This document shows positions 33,375-41,947 of a DNA stretch of 42,333 nt, one piece after another. The DNA lies in NCBI GenBank assembly GCA_023251755.1, contig JAHEYF010000012.1:38181-80513 (forward strand), written 5' to 3'. The DNA comes from Bacteroidota bacterium (GTDB lineage: Bacteria; Bacteroidota; Bacteroidia; B-17B0; Aurantibacillaceae). The notes beneath the pieces were generated by a model. It saw only the letters and a program-made list of their open reading frames with translations, made no database searches and was not told where the DNA came from. How positions within the stretch are numbered: the stretch's first letter is position 1; each line of letters starts with the position of its first letter. Both the position numbers and the translations under genes were made by a program.

Positions 33375-33472
33375 ATTGATTAGCTAATTAGCTAAATGCA
33401 TCTGGATATAGAATTTTTTAAAAAATTGAAACGCCTAAAACCTGGAATGTTTAATTTTTTAAAACATAAAGA
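33375..33472 (+). promoter_or_regulatory. 98-bp spacer with two 16-bp perfect palindromes
   Basis: TTAGCTAATTAGCTAA at 33380-33395 and AATTTTTTAAAAAATT at 33412-33427 are both exact palindromes, 16 nt apart. They lie just before the inserted T9SS cargo gene and after pntAB. They may be regulator sites or partial terminators that separate expression of the cargo from pntAB. The first also belongs to the 'ttagctaat' intergenic word family seen near 16703. Confidence 0.5.
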
Positions 33473-36400
33473 ATGAAAAAGATTTTTACACTGTTTGTAT
33501 TGATGTTGTGGGGTGGATACACTTCGTATGCACAACTTACCTTGTGGGCTGTAAAAGGAGGGGCATCCAGCTTATCCGAATACGGTAAAGCCATTCACAC
33601 CGATAAACAAGGGAACTCATACATTACAGGTTACTATACCGGCGCTTCAGTTTTTGGGACAGATACTTTACCCGTTTACGGAGGTACTGATGTTTTTGTA
33701 GCCAGGTTAGACAAAGACGGAAATTTTAAATGGGCCAAAGGCATTGGCGGACCAGGCAACGATGAGGGCCGGGCCGTATTTATTGACGCCAACGGAAACA
33801 TCAACATAGGCGGGGTATTCAAAACAAAAATTAAACTCTCGGCAACAGACTCCATTGTGGCCATTGGTACACAAGATGCATTTTTTGCCCGTTACAACAG
33901 TAGCGGAACATTGTTAAACCGTGTTGCAATCGGTGAAACAAGTAAAGCTTACGATCTATACGACCTGGTTGCCACTTCGGCAGGAGATTATATTGGTACC
34001 GGTAAAGTAACGCAAAGCAGTTATGCCGACCGGATCTTCCTTGCCAAAGAAACCACCGCAGGTGTTGTTTCCTGGTCCAATACTACCTATAACGGCTGGG
34101 GCAATGGCCTTTCTTTAAACACTGCGGGAACCAGCGTATATGTGATCGGTTCCTATAACACCGGCTTTAACCCTACCGGAAGCTCACTCTATAATTTTGG
34201 TAGTTCCGATATTTTTTATGCCCCCGTTACCATTTCTTCCGGTGCTTTTGGAACTGCCCGCACTATGGGGTCTACCGGAGCAGACTACGGAAAAGACATT
34301 GAACTGGATGCCAGCGATAATATTTATGTAGCCTGTACTTATGCCAATTCTATGGGCATTGGTCAAAGTCTGCAAAATGGAAGTAGTATTACCCTGAACA
34401 ATAGTGGTTACGATGCCGTAGTAATTAAATACAACAACATTATGCAGTGTTACTGGTACAACAAGGCTGCTACCACCGGAACAGATATTGCCCGCATAAG
34501 GCTCGACCGTTTTAACAATGTATTTGCACACGGTGCCGGGTATTCCGGTGCATGGAGCCACAACGGTTCGGGTATTGGTGTGGTAGGGTATTACAACATT
34601 AAATTGCACCACAGTTATGGCGACATTTTATGGAGAACAGGCGTAAACAATGTAACAATCCAGGGTGGCATTGGGGTAGACTCATTAGGAAATGTGTACA
34701 CTACAACTTATTTTGGCGGAACACGTACTTTTGGCACCATTTCACTTACAGCAGGTTCAAACGATGTGGTTGTTACCAAACAGGGAAGTATCAATATTTT
34801 ATACCCATCATTATATGCAGTTACCTGTGTTAACGGAGAATATGGCGATACCCTGAAAGTATACGCCGAACCAACTTATCCGCTTATAGCAGGCAATGTT
34901 TATACAGTGGAGGCAGACACCAATACCAGTCCCACTTTTACAAGCCCTGCTACCATTGGCACGCTAAGCAGCACGAACCCGGGCTTTATAAATTGTACTA
35001 TGCCAAAAGGTATTTACACGTATCCGCGCATCCGTGTAAAAACATCAAGCCCTTTAAATGCAGGAGAAGACATTTACCTGGAAGCAAGGGAAAAACCCTG
35101 GATACATACCAGCCCTACAACCATTAACAGATGTCCCATGGCTTTTATGACCACCTTGACCATGACTTCCACAATTCCCAATTACGGGGCTTTCCCTCAA
35201 AACACCTATACCTGGTCGCCCATGGCAACACTGGCCAGTGTAACCTACCCCGATTCTTATACCACCAATGCTTATTCAACGGCTACCTCTTCGGTTACCT
35301 ATACCTGCACCACTGTAAATTCAAATGGTTGCAAGGATACTCAAACGGTTCGGGTAAATGTATACCCTGTTTCAAATGTGTTTGCAGGCAACGATACTAC
35401 ACTGTGTACAGGTTATCCCCTGTTAATGGCATCTTCAACGGCATCGGCCGGTACTTATGCCTGGACACCCACTGCTTCGTTTACCAACCCGGCCTCTTTG
35501 CATTCTACTTTTAAAAGCACTGCTACCGGTGGAACTTTTACCCTTACAGTTACTGACGCAAACAACTGTACCAATACCGATCAGATTCTCATTTACAGAC
35601 AAAGCTCTCCAACTGTTGATGCAGGACCAGTCAGTTATTACACCTGCCCCGGCTCCTCCATTAATTTAATATCCACCGCAAGTGCAGGAAGTACCTTTAG
35701 CTGGCAACCCGCCGCTAATTTAAATGTAAACAACAACGACACGGTATTGGCCTCGCCACTTGCAACTACTAATTACACGGTGACCGCCACCGGAACAAAT
35801 GGTTGTCAGAAAACAGATTCCATAAAAGTCTATGTAAACAATATTACCGTAAATGCCGGTACAGACAAAACAATTACCTGCGGACAAAGTACAACACTCA
35901 CCACCAGTTTAAACGGAAACAATTACCCAACGCCTTTAACATATAACTGGTTGCCTGTTACAGGAATCGCTACGCCAACAACTGCGTCCACTACAGCCAA
36001 TCCTACCGCAACAACCAATTACATTGTTACCTTAACTACAGGCAATGGTTGTTCGGGAAAAGACACAGTGAAAGTAATTGTAACCGAACCCAACTACAGT
36101 ACCAACTTTAGCGCGAGTACCCAGCTCTTAACTTCGCCACCTTTTATTGTACAGTTTTCAAATACTACCCCAAACCCTTCCAACTATACTTTTACCTGGA
36201 TATTTGGTGATGGAACAACAAGTCAGACCAATAATACTACTGTGTTTCATACGTACCAGTACAATGGCAATTACGATGTAACATTGATTGCAACCAGCAA
36301 CACAACGGGTTGTTCCGACACCTTAAAACAGGGTGGTTATATTTATTGTACCGGCGGTACTCCCTGTACTTTAACTTCAAGCATTACAGCTCCTCATGGC

Positions 36401-37708
36401 TTATCGGGCTGTACCGGCGACACCGTGTTGTTAAGCTGTAACACAGGGCCAAACTATACTTACCAGTGGAGTTACAATGGTTCTCCCATAGGGGGCGCTA
36501 CTGCTTCAACTTATAGTGCATTGATAGCCGGTAACTATTCTGTGCTCATCGACAATACTATTTGCACAGCCAACTCTTCAGTCGTTCATGTTTCCTTTTC
36601 AGGCCTGCCCGCTGCACCTGTTATTACTCCGTCGGGAAGTATTTCTTTGTGTGGAAGTGGTAGTGTTATTCTTCAGGCTAATAGCGGTTATACGGCTTAT
36701 GCCTGGAGCAACGGATCTACATCACAAAGCACCACCGTTCATTCGTCCGGCACCTATTCTGTTACCGTAAGCAATGCTGCCGGTTGCAAAGCCTCTTCCA
36801 GCTATACATTAAATGCATCGGCTTTGGCAACGCCCGATGTTTGTCTGGTTGGTGTAGACAGTACCACGGGTAAAAACCTTGTTGTATGGAATAAACCTTC
36901 GAGTTCACAGATAGACTCTTTTATTATTTACCGCGAAGGAACGGTGACCAGCCAATTCAATAAAATTGCTTCCCAGGCTTATTCCGTATTCAGTACTTAT
37001 ATCGACAACAACTCCAACCCGCAGCAACAGGCTTACCGTTATAAAATTGCTGTACTGGATACCTGTGGCGTATTGACTCCCCTGAGCACTTATCACAAAA
37101 CCATGCATCTTACGATTAACCAGGGTGCAGGCTCTACCTGGAATTTGATCTGGAATTATTACGAAGGTTTTGCTGTTAGCTCGTACAATATTTACAGGGG
37201 AACTACCACCACCAACATGACTTTATTAACCACGGTATCGGGTTCCAACAATTCATACACCGACCTTACACCGCCCATGGGCAATGTGTATTACCAGGTG
37301 GAAGTATTGGGCTCCAATTGCGCCCCTACACTTTTTCACGATCCTAAAGGCACTTACTCTATCAACAGTGTAAACTTCAACTCTTCCAAATCAAACATTG
37401 TAACCGATGCGATATGGAATGTAAATGTAACCGGTATCCATCAGCAAAATTTAGAATTGCTGGTGATGCCCAACCCCAATAACGGTGTGTTTCAGGTAGC
37501 CCTGAGTGGTGATGGCTTAAACAATACTGCGGTAATGATGGAAGTATTTGATGAATGGGGGAACAGGGTGTATGCCAAAGCAGCATTCAGTAATGGAAGT
37601 TTGTTAAAGGAAACAGTGCAGTTAAACGAACTCGCTAACGGGGTGTACCTTATTCAGTTTACAACAGGAAAAATAAAAAAACACCAGCGAATATCAATAG
37701 TTAAATAA
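33473..37708 (+). CDS. Giant beta-propeller/Ig/PKD surface protein with type A T9SS sorting domain, lying inside the pnt operon
   Basis: The 1411-residue protein has a signal peptide (residues 1-20, SYA-Q). Residues about 25-440 are SBBP-like propeller repeats ('DKQGNSYITGYYTG', 'ARLDKDGNFKWAKGIGGPG', 'FIDANGNINIGG'). Ig-like domains follow at about 500-870, a PKD domain at 876-965 ('TWIFGDGTTSQ'), two more Ig-like domains, and a fibronectin-like segment at about 1119-1300 ('LVVWNKPSSSQIDSFIIYRE'). The last ~80 residues are the sorting domain ('VMPNPNNGVFQVAL', 'VFDEWGNRVYAKA', 'LANGVYLIQF'). No enzymatic motif was seen. The gene lies 98 bp after pntAB and 21 bp before pntB, on the same strand. 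It is therefore probably transcribed through with them, although it has no obvious link to transhydrogenase work. Confidence 0.93.
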   Translation: MKKIFTLFVLMLWGGYTSYAQLTLWAVKGGASSLSEYGKAIHTDKQGNSYITGYYTGASVFGTDTLPVYGGTDVFVARLDKDGNFKWAKGIGGPGNDEGRAVFIDANGNINIGGVFKTKIKLSATDSIVAIGTQDAFFARYNSSGTLLNRVAIGETSKAYDLYDLVATSAGDYIGTGKVTQSSYADRIFLAKETTAGVVSWSNTTYNGWGNGLSLNTAGTSVYVIGSYNTGFNPTGSSLYNFGSSDIFYAPVTISSGAFGTARTMGSTGADYGKDIELDASDNIYVACTYANSMGIGQSLQNGSSITLNNSGYDAVVIKYNNIMQCYWYNKAATTGTDIARIRLDRFNNVFAHGAGYSGAWSHNGSGIGVVGYYNIKLHHSYGDILWRTGVNNVTIQGGIGVDSLGNVYTTTYFGGTRTFGTISLTAGSNDVVVTKQGSINILYPSLYAVTCVNGEYGDTLKVYAEPTYPLIAGNVYTVEADTNTSPTFTSPATIGTLSSTNPGFINCTMPKGIYTYPRIRVKTSSPLNAGEDIYLEAREKPWIHTSPTTINRCPMAFMTTLTMTSTIPNYGAFPQNTYTWSPMATLASVTYPDSYTTNAYSTATSSVTYTCTTVNSNGCKDTQTVRVNVYPVSNVFAGNDTTLCTGYPLLMASSTASAGTYAWTPTASFTNPASLHSTFKSTATGGTFTLTVTDANNCTNTDQILIYRQSSPTVDAGPVSYYTCPGSSINLISTASAGSTFSWQPAANLNVNNNDTVLASPLATTNYTVTATGTNGCQKTDSIKVYVNNITVNAGTDKTITCGQSTTLTTSLNGNNYPTPLTYNWLPVTGIATPTTASTTANPTATTNYIVTLTTGNGCSGKDTVKVIVTEPNYSTNFSASTQLLTSPPFIVQFSNTTPNPSNYTFTWIFGDGTTSQTNNTTVFHTYQYNGNYDVTLIATSNTTGCSDTLKQGGYIYCTGGTPCTLTSSITAPHGLSGCTGDTVLLSCNTGPNYTYQWSYNGSPIGGATASTYSALIAGNYSVLIDNTICTANSSVVHVSFSGLPAAPVITPSGSISLCGSGSVILQANSGYTAYAWSNGSTSQSTTVHSSGTYSVTVSNAAGCKASSSYTLNASALATPDVCLVGVDSTTGKNLVVWNKPSSSQIDSFIIYREGTVTSQFNKIASQAYSVFSTYIDNNSNPQQQAYRYKIAVLDTCGVLTPLSTYHKTMHLTINQGAGSTWNLIWNYYEGFAVSSYNIYRGTTTTNMTLLTTVSGSNNSYTDLTPPMGNVYYQVEVLGSNCAPTLFHDPKGTYSINSVNFNSSKSNIVTDAIWNVNVTGIHQQNLELLVMPNPNNGVFQVALSGDGLNNTAVMMEVFDEWGNRVYAKAAFSNGSLLKETVQLNELANGVYLIQFTTGKIKKHQRISIVK

Positions 37709-37729
37709 TAATTAGTAAAGAGAAGTATT

Positions 37730-39169
37730 ATGAAAGGAAATTTACTCGAAATCTGTTACTTAATCGGGTCTGTAACATTTATTGTCGGATTAAAAATGAT
37801 GGGCAATGCCAAAACCGCCCGCAAGGGAAACCTGTATGGCGCCATAGGTATGACCATTGCTATTTTGGGCACCATCTTTTTATTTGAGCGAAAGGACCAC
37901 GAAGGCAATATAGTAGACTATTCCGTTCCGGGTATTGTTTACGCCCTTATTTTTGGTGCCATTGCTTTGGGTACTGTTATAGGCTGGTTAACAGCCAAGA
38001 AGGTGCAAATGACAAAGATGCCCGAACTGGTTTCTGTTTTTAACGGGATGGGTGGTGCCTGCGCCGCTTTGATCTCCTTAATTGAATTGAACCATTTATT
38101 TCACACCAGTACTGAGGGGAGCCATACTTCCTACGGTATGATGATAGCCATTGTGCTGGGATTAATTATTGGCAGCGTTTCTTTTTCAGGAAGTATCATT
38201 GCTTTCTTAAAATTAAATGGTACCATGAATAAACCGATTCGTTTACCGGCCTACAACCTTGTTAACAATGTAGTGATGGTAGGTGTGCTGGCTTTTGGTG
38301 GGTATTTTGTAATGAGCGGCGGAAACATGCTGCTGGCTTGTTGTTTATTTGGTGCAGCTATTTTATACGGTATTTTATTTACGGTTCCTATTGGCGGTGC
38401 CGATATGCCGGTGGTCATTTCCTTACTCAACTCCTTTACCGGCCTGGCTGCTGCTTTCGGTGGTTTTTTATACGACAACAAAGTAATGCTAACCGGAGGT
38501 ATTTTAGTGGGTAGTGCAGGTACACTCTTAACCCTGGTTATGTGTAAGGCCATGAACCGCCCCTTAAGCGGAGTATTGTTCGGTGCCTTTGGCGGAGGCG
38601 GCGCAAGTGCTGCAGGACCCGATGATGTGAAGGGTTCCATTAAAGATGTGCAGGTGTCTGACCTTGCCGTATTGATGAACTACTCGAAAAAAGTAGTGAT
38701 AGTACCTGGTTATGGATTGGCTGTGGCCCAGGCCCAACACGTTATACACGAACTGGAGATGTTACTGGAAGAACGCGGCGTGGAAGTTAAATACGCCATT
38801 CACCCTGTAGCCGGACGTATGCCCGGGCACATGAACGTATTGCTGGCAGAGTCGAACGTGTCGTACGATAAATTAGTAGAGATGGACGACATCAACCCTG
38901 AGTTTGAACAAACCGATGTGGTACTGATTGTTGGAGCCAACGACGTGGTGAACCCTGCTGCTAAAACCGATCCTTCTTCACCTATTTATGGTATGCCTAT
39001 TTTAGAAGTCAACAAAGCTAAAAACGTAATCGTGAATAAACGTAGTATGAATGCAGGTTATGCCGGTATTGACAACCTGTTGTTTTACGATCCGAAATGT
39101 TCTATGTTCTTTGGAGATGCTAAAAAAGCATTGACCGAACTGGTGGCCGAATTAAAAACAATGGAATAA
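37730..39169 (+). CDS. pntB: NAD(P)+ transhydrogenase, beta subunit
   Basis: The 479-residue protein has about eight or nine hydrophobic helices in its first ~290 residues (domain II, including 'LPAYNLVNNVVMVGVLAFGG'). The NADP(H)-binding domain III follows with 'VIVPGYGLAVAQAQ' near 322-335, 'HPVAGRMPGHMNVLLAE' near 362-378, 'DVVLIVGANDVVNPAA' near 400-415 and 'KRSMNAGYAGIDN'. All the signatures of an active PntB are present. It completes the proton pump encoded by pntAA and pntAB, located upstream of the inserted cargo gene. A terminator follows 25 nt after the stop. Confidence 0.96.
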   Translation: MKGNLLEICYLIGSVTFIVGLKMMGNAKTARKGNLYGAIGMTIAILGTIFLFERKDHEGNIVDYSVPGIVYALIFGAIALGTVIGWLTAKKVQMTKMPELVSVFNGMGGACAALISLIELNHLFHTSTEGSHTSYGMMIAIVLGLIIGSVSFSGSIIAFLKLNGTMNKPIRLPAYNLVNNVVMVGVLAFGGYFVMSGGNMLLACCLFGAAILYGILFTVPIGGADMPVVISLLNSFTGLAAAFGGFLYDNKVMLTGGILVGSAGTLLTLVMCKAMNRPLSGVLFGAFGGGGASAAGPDDVKGSIKDVQVSDLAVLMNYSKKVVIVPGYGLAVAQAQHVIHELEMLLEERGVEVKYAIHPVAGRMPGHMNVLLAESNVSYDKLVEMDDINPEFEQTDVVLIVGANDVVNPAAKTDPSSPIYGMPILEVNKAKNVIVNKRSMNAGYAGIDNLLFYDPKCSMFFGDAKKALTELVAELKTME

Positions 39170-39193
39170 GCACTTGTTGCAATTTAAATTTTA

Positions 39194-39227
39194 AACAGCT
39201 TCTTCATTCAAGAGGCTGTTCTTTTTT
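39194..39227 (+). terminator. Intrinsic terminator of the pnt operon, abutting the next start codon
   Basis: An 11-bp stem (AACAGCTTCTT / AAGAGGCTGTT, one G-U pair) with a 5-nt loop is followed by C and six T at 39222-39227. The GT87 ATG begins at 39228, directly after the last T. Confidence 0.85.
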
Positions 39228-40463
39228 ATGGAAGTATTCAAAACATACAAGACATATATTCTGCTGCTTATTGCACTGGTCTATATTTGTATTGAAGCCA
39301 GCCAGGTTGGTGGCGACTTTGTTATTTTTCTTACAGCTTCGCAAGACCTGTACGAAGGTGTAAACATTTATACCAAAACTTATTTTGACGGCTATCATTA
39401 CCTGTACTCGGTTTTATTTGCCCTGCTCTTAAAACCTTTTACATTACTACCGCCTTCCCTCAGTCTTTTTATATGGCTGGGCCTCAACCTCTTTTTTTTG
39501 TACCGGATATGGAAAATAATTTGCACTTACTTTAATTTGTCTGCCTTTAGCGAGCAACAACATTTTTTGTTTGTGTTTTTATCTTTTGTTTTTGCCGGGC
39601 GTTTTATCCGCGATAATTTTCACCTCGCACAAATGACCACCCTTATGCTTTACCTGTCGCTGGAAGGGCTTCAGTTTATACAACACAACAAACCCAAGCC
39701 GGGAGCAGCCTTAATTGCCCTGGGCATTAACATTAAGTTATTGCCCTTAGTGCTGTTGCCTTACCTGATTTGGCGCAAACAGTTTAAAGCGGCTGTTTAC
39801 ACCTTTGCTTTTTTTTGTTTTTTCCTGGCCCTGCCTGCGGTCTTTATTGGCAAGCAACAAAACAAACAATTGCTGGGCGACTGGTGGCAAAGCATTAATC
39901 CCACGCAGCAACAACATGTTATTGACGTGGACGAACGCAGCTTTCATGGCTTGTCTACATTGCTACCCACCCTCTTGATGGAAAGCGTTCCCGACATACA
40001 TGCCCTAACGCTTAAACGCAATGTTGCCGATGTATCGGTTGAAACTGTGAATGTTGTTTTAAATAGTGTACGTTTGATACTAATTGTTTTTGCCTTGTAT
40101 TTTTTAGGCCACAGACCCTTTCAGGAATTTGAAAATAAAGAGAAGGTATTCTGGGAACTGAGTTATATTCTGTTGCTGATTCCTTTAATTTTTCCGCACC
40201 AGCAATACTATGCTTTTTTATTTACTATGCCGGCAAGTACTTATTTGCTGTATTATTTAATTACACAAAAAAACAGCTTAAGCAAAAACAGGTTTAAATT
40301 AATAAGCGCTATACTGGTGTTTGTCTACCTCTGCTTTAACCTGAACTTAATTTTAGGGGAGTTTAAAGCGTATTACGAACATTATAAAATTATTACTTAC
40401 GGCGCTTTGCTGCTGATTCCTCTATTGGCAATGTGCAGGTCTATAGATTTGAGACATGAGTAG
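39228..40463 (+). CDS. GT87-family (DUF2029) integral-membrane glycosyltransferase-like protein
   Basis: The 411-residue protein is hydrophobic throughout, with about ten membrane segments. The N-terminal region has the pattern of GT-C type polyprenol-dependent mannosyl/arabinosyl transferases: 'GGDFVIFLTASQDLYEG' at about 26-42, holding the acidic residue after the first helix, then 'NIYTKTYFDGYHYLYS'. 'RDNFHLAQMTTLMLYLSL' follows around 125-142, a typical GT87 segment. It should use a lipid-linked sugar donor at the outer face of the inner membrane; donor and acceptor are unknown. The next Met is far inside the protein, so the start at 39228, right at the end of the pnt terminator, appears to be real. 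The last codons run into a 'gacatgagtagtgagat' repeat. Confidence 0.85.
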   Translation: MEVFKTYKTYILLLIALVYICIEASQVGGDFVIFLTASQDLYEGVNIYTKTYFDGYHYLYSVLFALLLKPFTLLPPSLSLFIWLGLNLFFLYRIWKIICTYFNLSAFSEQQHFLFVFLSFVFAGRFIRDNFHLAQMTTLMLYLSLEGLQFIQHNKPKPGAALIALGINIKLLPLVLLPYLIWRKQFKAAVYTFAFFCFFLALPAVFIGKQQNKQLLGDWWQSINPTQQQHVIDVDERSFHGLSTLLPTLLMESVPDIHALTLKRNVADVSVETVNVVLNSVRLILIVFALYFLGHRPFQEFENKEKVFWELSYILLLIPLIFPHQQYYAFLFTMPASTYLLYYLITQKNSLSKNRFKLISAILVFVYLCFNLNLILGEFKAYYEHYKIITYGALLLIPLLAMCRSIDLRHE

Positions 40464-40504
40464 TGAGATATAAGATGGTTCCTGTCTTCCAAAATATTAT
40501 TTTA

Positions 40505-40933
40505 TTATGAATTTGTGTTAAACACCTGCCTTGCAACTTCTTTTGGGTTGATAATTGGAAAATATTGAGCTTCATATATAGTGCCCGATGTGCCTTTAGC
40601 TAATAAAGCCCTTGTATGTGATATGGATAAACTTAACATGGTTATCATCACATCTTCAGGTAAATCAAGATTCCCTTCTTTAGTTAGAAATTTTTTCATT
40701 GCACTTATAAAAAAGATGTTGGAAACTTTGATATGAACCACAACCTGGTTACTTGCTTTATTTTTAAAATCCATCGTAATTTGAAAATCGAGTTCCTCTT
40801 TTCTCAAATCATGCACATTAGCTATTGCCAAAGCAACACCAAGGCCTTCTTTTGGATTAAAGCTGGCCGAAGGTTGAATACTGAACTCAATCTCCTTTAT
40901 TTTAGCTATTGCTATTTCAACTTGTGTTTCCAT
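40505..40933 (-). CDS. SecB-like chaperone of a toxin-antitoxin-chaperone cassette
   Basis: The 142-residue, soluble, beta-rich protein matches the SecB outline. An N-terminal strand pair ('IEFSIQPSASFNPKEGLGV') and 'ELDFQITMDFKN' / 'NQVVVHIKVSNIFFI' make the central sheet. A helix 'ITMLSLSISHTRALLAK' then corresponds to SecB's 'YAREVISDLVTRGG' region, and 'QYFPIINPKEVARQVF' to SecB's C-terminal 'PINF' segment. It lacks a signal peptide. Its gene is third in a tight minus-strand trio (8 nt after the antitoxin), the same order as toxin-antitoxin-SecB in the known mycobacterial TAC system. The expected role is to hold the antitoxin folded so that it can neutralise the toxin. The call rests on fold pattern and context, not on a database hit. 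Confidence 0.72.
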   Translation of the reverse strand: METQVEIAIAKIKEIEFSIQPSASFNPKEGLGVALAIANVHDLRKEELDFQITMDFKNKASNQVVVHIKVSNIFFISAMKKFLTKEGNLDLPEDVMITMLSLSISHTRALLAKGTSGTIYEAQYFPIINPKEVARQVFNTNS

Positions 40934-40941
40934 TTAATTAC

Positions 40942-41379
40942 TTAAGCGGCCAAATGTCCGTTCATTTTAATGACTTTTCCTGAATTTTCAGTGGTTACAT
41001 TAATATATTGTGATATAGCTGAAATATTCATGTGAATATTTTTACCTTTTTTAATGGTTATAGAAAATGTTTCGTTGGTCCCTTTATCTAAAAATTGTAT
41101 GAGCTTGTCTACTTCATAATAAACCTCAACAGGAACATATTGAAGAATGGGTGCTTTACCCATTGCCAAAGAAAGTTCAACCATTTTTTTTAGGGTAAAA
41201 TTACAATCCCCCTTAAGTATTTGAGAGATGTAGCCTTTGGACACGCCCCATTTTTCGGCCAGCTCGTTTTGATTCAGACTGTTTGTCTTCATAAAATCAG
41301 TAACTTGTCTGTATAACTCATTCTGAATTTCTTCTATCCAATATTCGGGTTGCTGAAATAATTCTTTTTTGGTTAACAT
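40942..41379 (-). CDS. HigA-like XRE antitoxin with C-terminal chaperone-addiction-like extension
   Basis: The 145-residue protein has a helix-turn-helix at about 36-77 ('LNQNELAEKWGVSKGYISQI', 'FTLKKMVELSLAMG'), the standard XRE fold for DNA binding. It is longer than minimal HigA antitoxins: residues about 85-145 form an extra tail ('EVYYEVDKLIQFL', 'ENSGKVIKMNGHLAA'). In known TAC systems such a tail, the chaperone-addiction region, is where the SecB-like partner binds, so the same is inferred here. It starts 2 nt after the toxin stop and ends 8 nt before the chaperone start, so all three genes should be one transcript. Repression of that transcript through the upstream palindrome is likely. 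Confidence 0.82.
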   Translation of the reverse strand: MLTKKELFQQPEYWIEEIQNELYRQVTDFMKTNSLNQNELAEKWGVSKGYISQILKGDCNFTLKKMVELSLAMGKAPILQYVPVEVYYEVDKLIQFLDKGTNETFSITIKKGKNIHMNISAISQYINVTTENSGKVIKMNGHLAA

Positions 41380-41381
41380 AT

Positions 41382-41768
41382 TTATTTAGTTTTGTAATAG
41401 GCTTTTTTAATGTTTCTGAAATGCCTGATATCACTTTTCTGCGAAGTCTTTTTCCCGCCTGTTACCACAAGTCTTCCGTTTTCTTTATCATGAAACATAT
41501 AGATCCTTAAATGCTTCGTCTTGATTTCATATTCTTTTACCAGATCGTTTTTTGGAGTAATGTCTTTGTGTTTTTCCTGCGGTAAGGTTTTTAATTCCGA
41601 TACCTGTTGCATCCTGACTTGTATAGTGATCAATTCACTTTTCAGGTTCCCGTCTTTTTTGCATTCTTCAATAAACCGGTCAAATTCACAAACATTATCC
41701 ACAAAAAGTTTATAAAAGGCAATCTTCCCTTCAATTTCAGTTATTTTGTTTAATACGAAAATAGACAT
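41382..41768 (-). CDS. RelE/HigB-like toxin (first gene of the TAC cassette)
   Basis: The 128-residue basic protein ends in the RelE/HigB/Gp49-type core: 'YEIKTKHLRIYMF' at about 80-92, then 'ENGRLVVTGGKKTSQKSDIRHF' and 'IKKAYYKTK'. Beta strands followed by a Lys/Arg-rich 'GGKKT' loop are typical of ribosome-dependent mRNA interferases of this superfamily. The N-terminal ~70 residues are helical. Toxin-first gene order is characteristic of higBA-type modules. The ATG at 41768 lies only 4 nt after the 18-bp palindrome, so the transcript leader must be very short or the operator lies within it. Confidence 0.78.
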   Translation of the reverse strand: MSIFVLNKITEIEGKIAFYKLFVDNVCEFDRFIEECKKDGNLKSELITIQVRMQQVSELKTLPQEKHKDITPKNDLVKEYEIKTKHLRIYMFHDKENGRLVVTGGKKTSQKSDIRHFRNIKKAYYKTK

Positions 41769-41772
41769 TTTG

Positions 41773-41790
41773 GTTTAGTTATAACTAAAC
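41773..41790 (-). promoter_or_regulatory. 18-bp perfect palindromic operator of the TAC cassette
   Basis: GTTTAGTTATAACTAAAC is an exact palindrome lying 4 nt before the toxin ATG. XRE antitoxins bind such sites as dimers, so this is the probable autoregulatory operator. A -7-like TAGTTTG on the minus strand lies just upstream (41817-41811), but no matching TTTG box was found. Confidence 0.75.
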
Positions 41791-41947
41791 TTTTTCTACA
41801 AAATCGTTAACAAACTACTAATCAATGAATTAATTTTATCTTGTACAGCAAAAAATGCATTCGAATCAATGCCATACTCCACTGGCATTCTGCAGTGTAA
41901 TTTCAAAAGTACATCAGACCTTCCACCGCTTAGTTGTTAGGTCAGGT

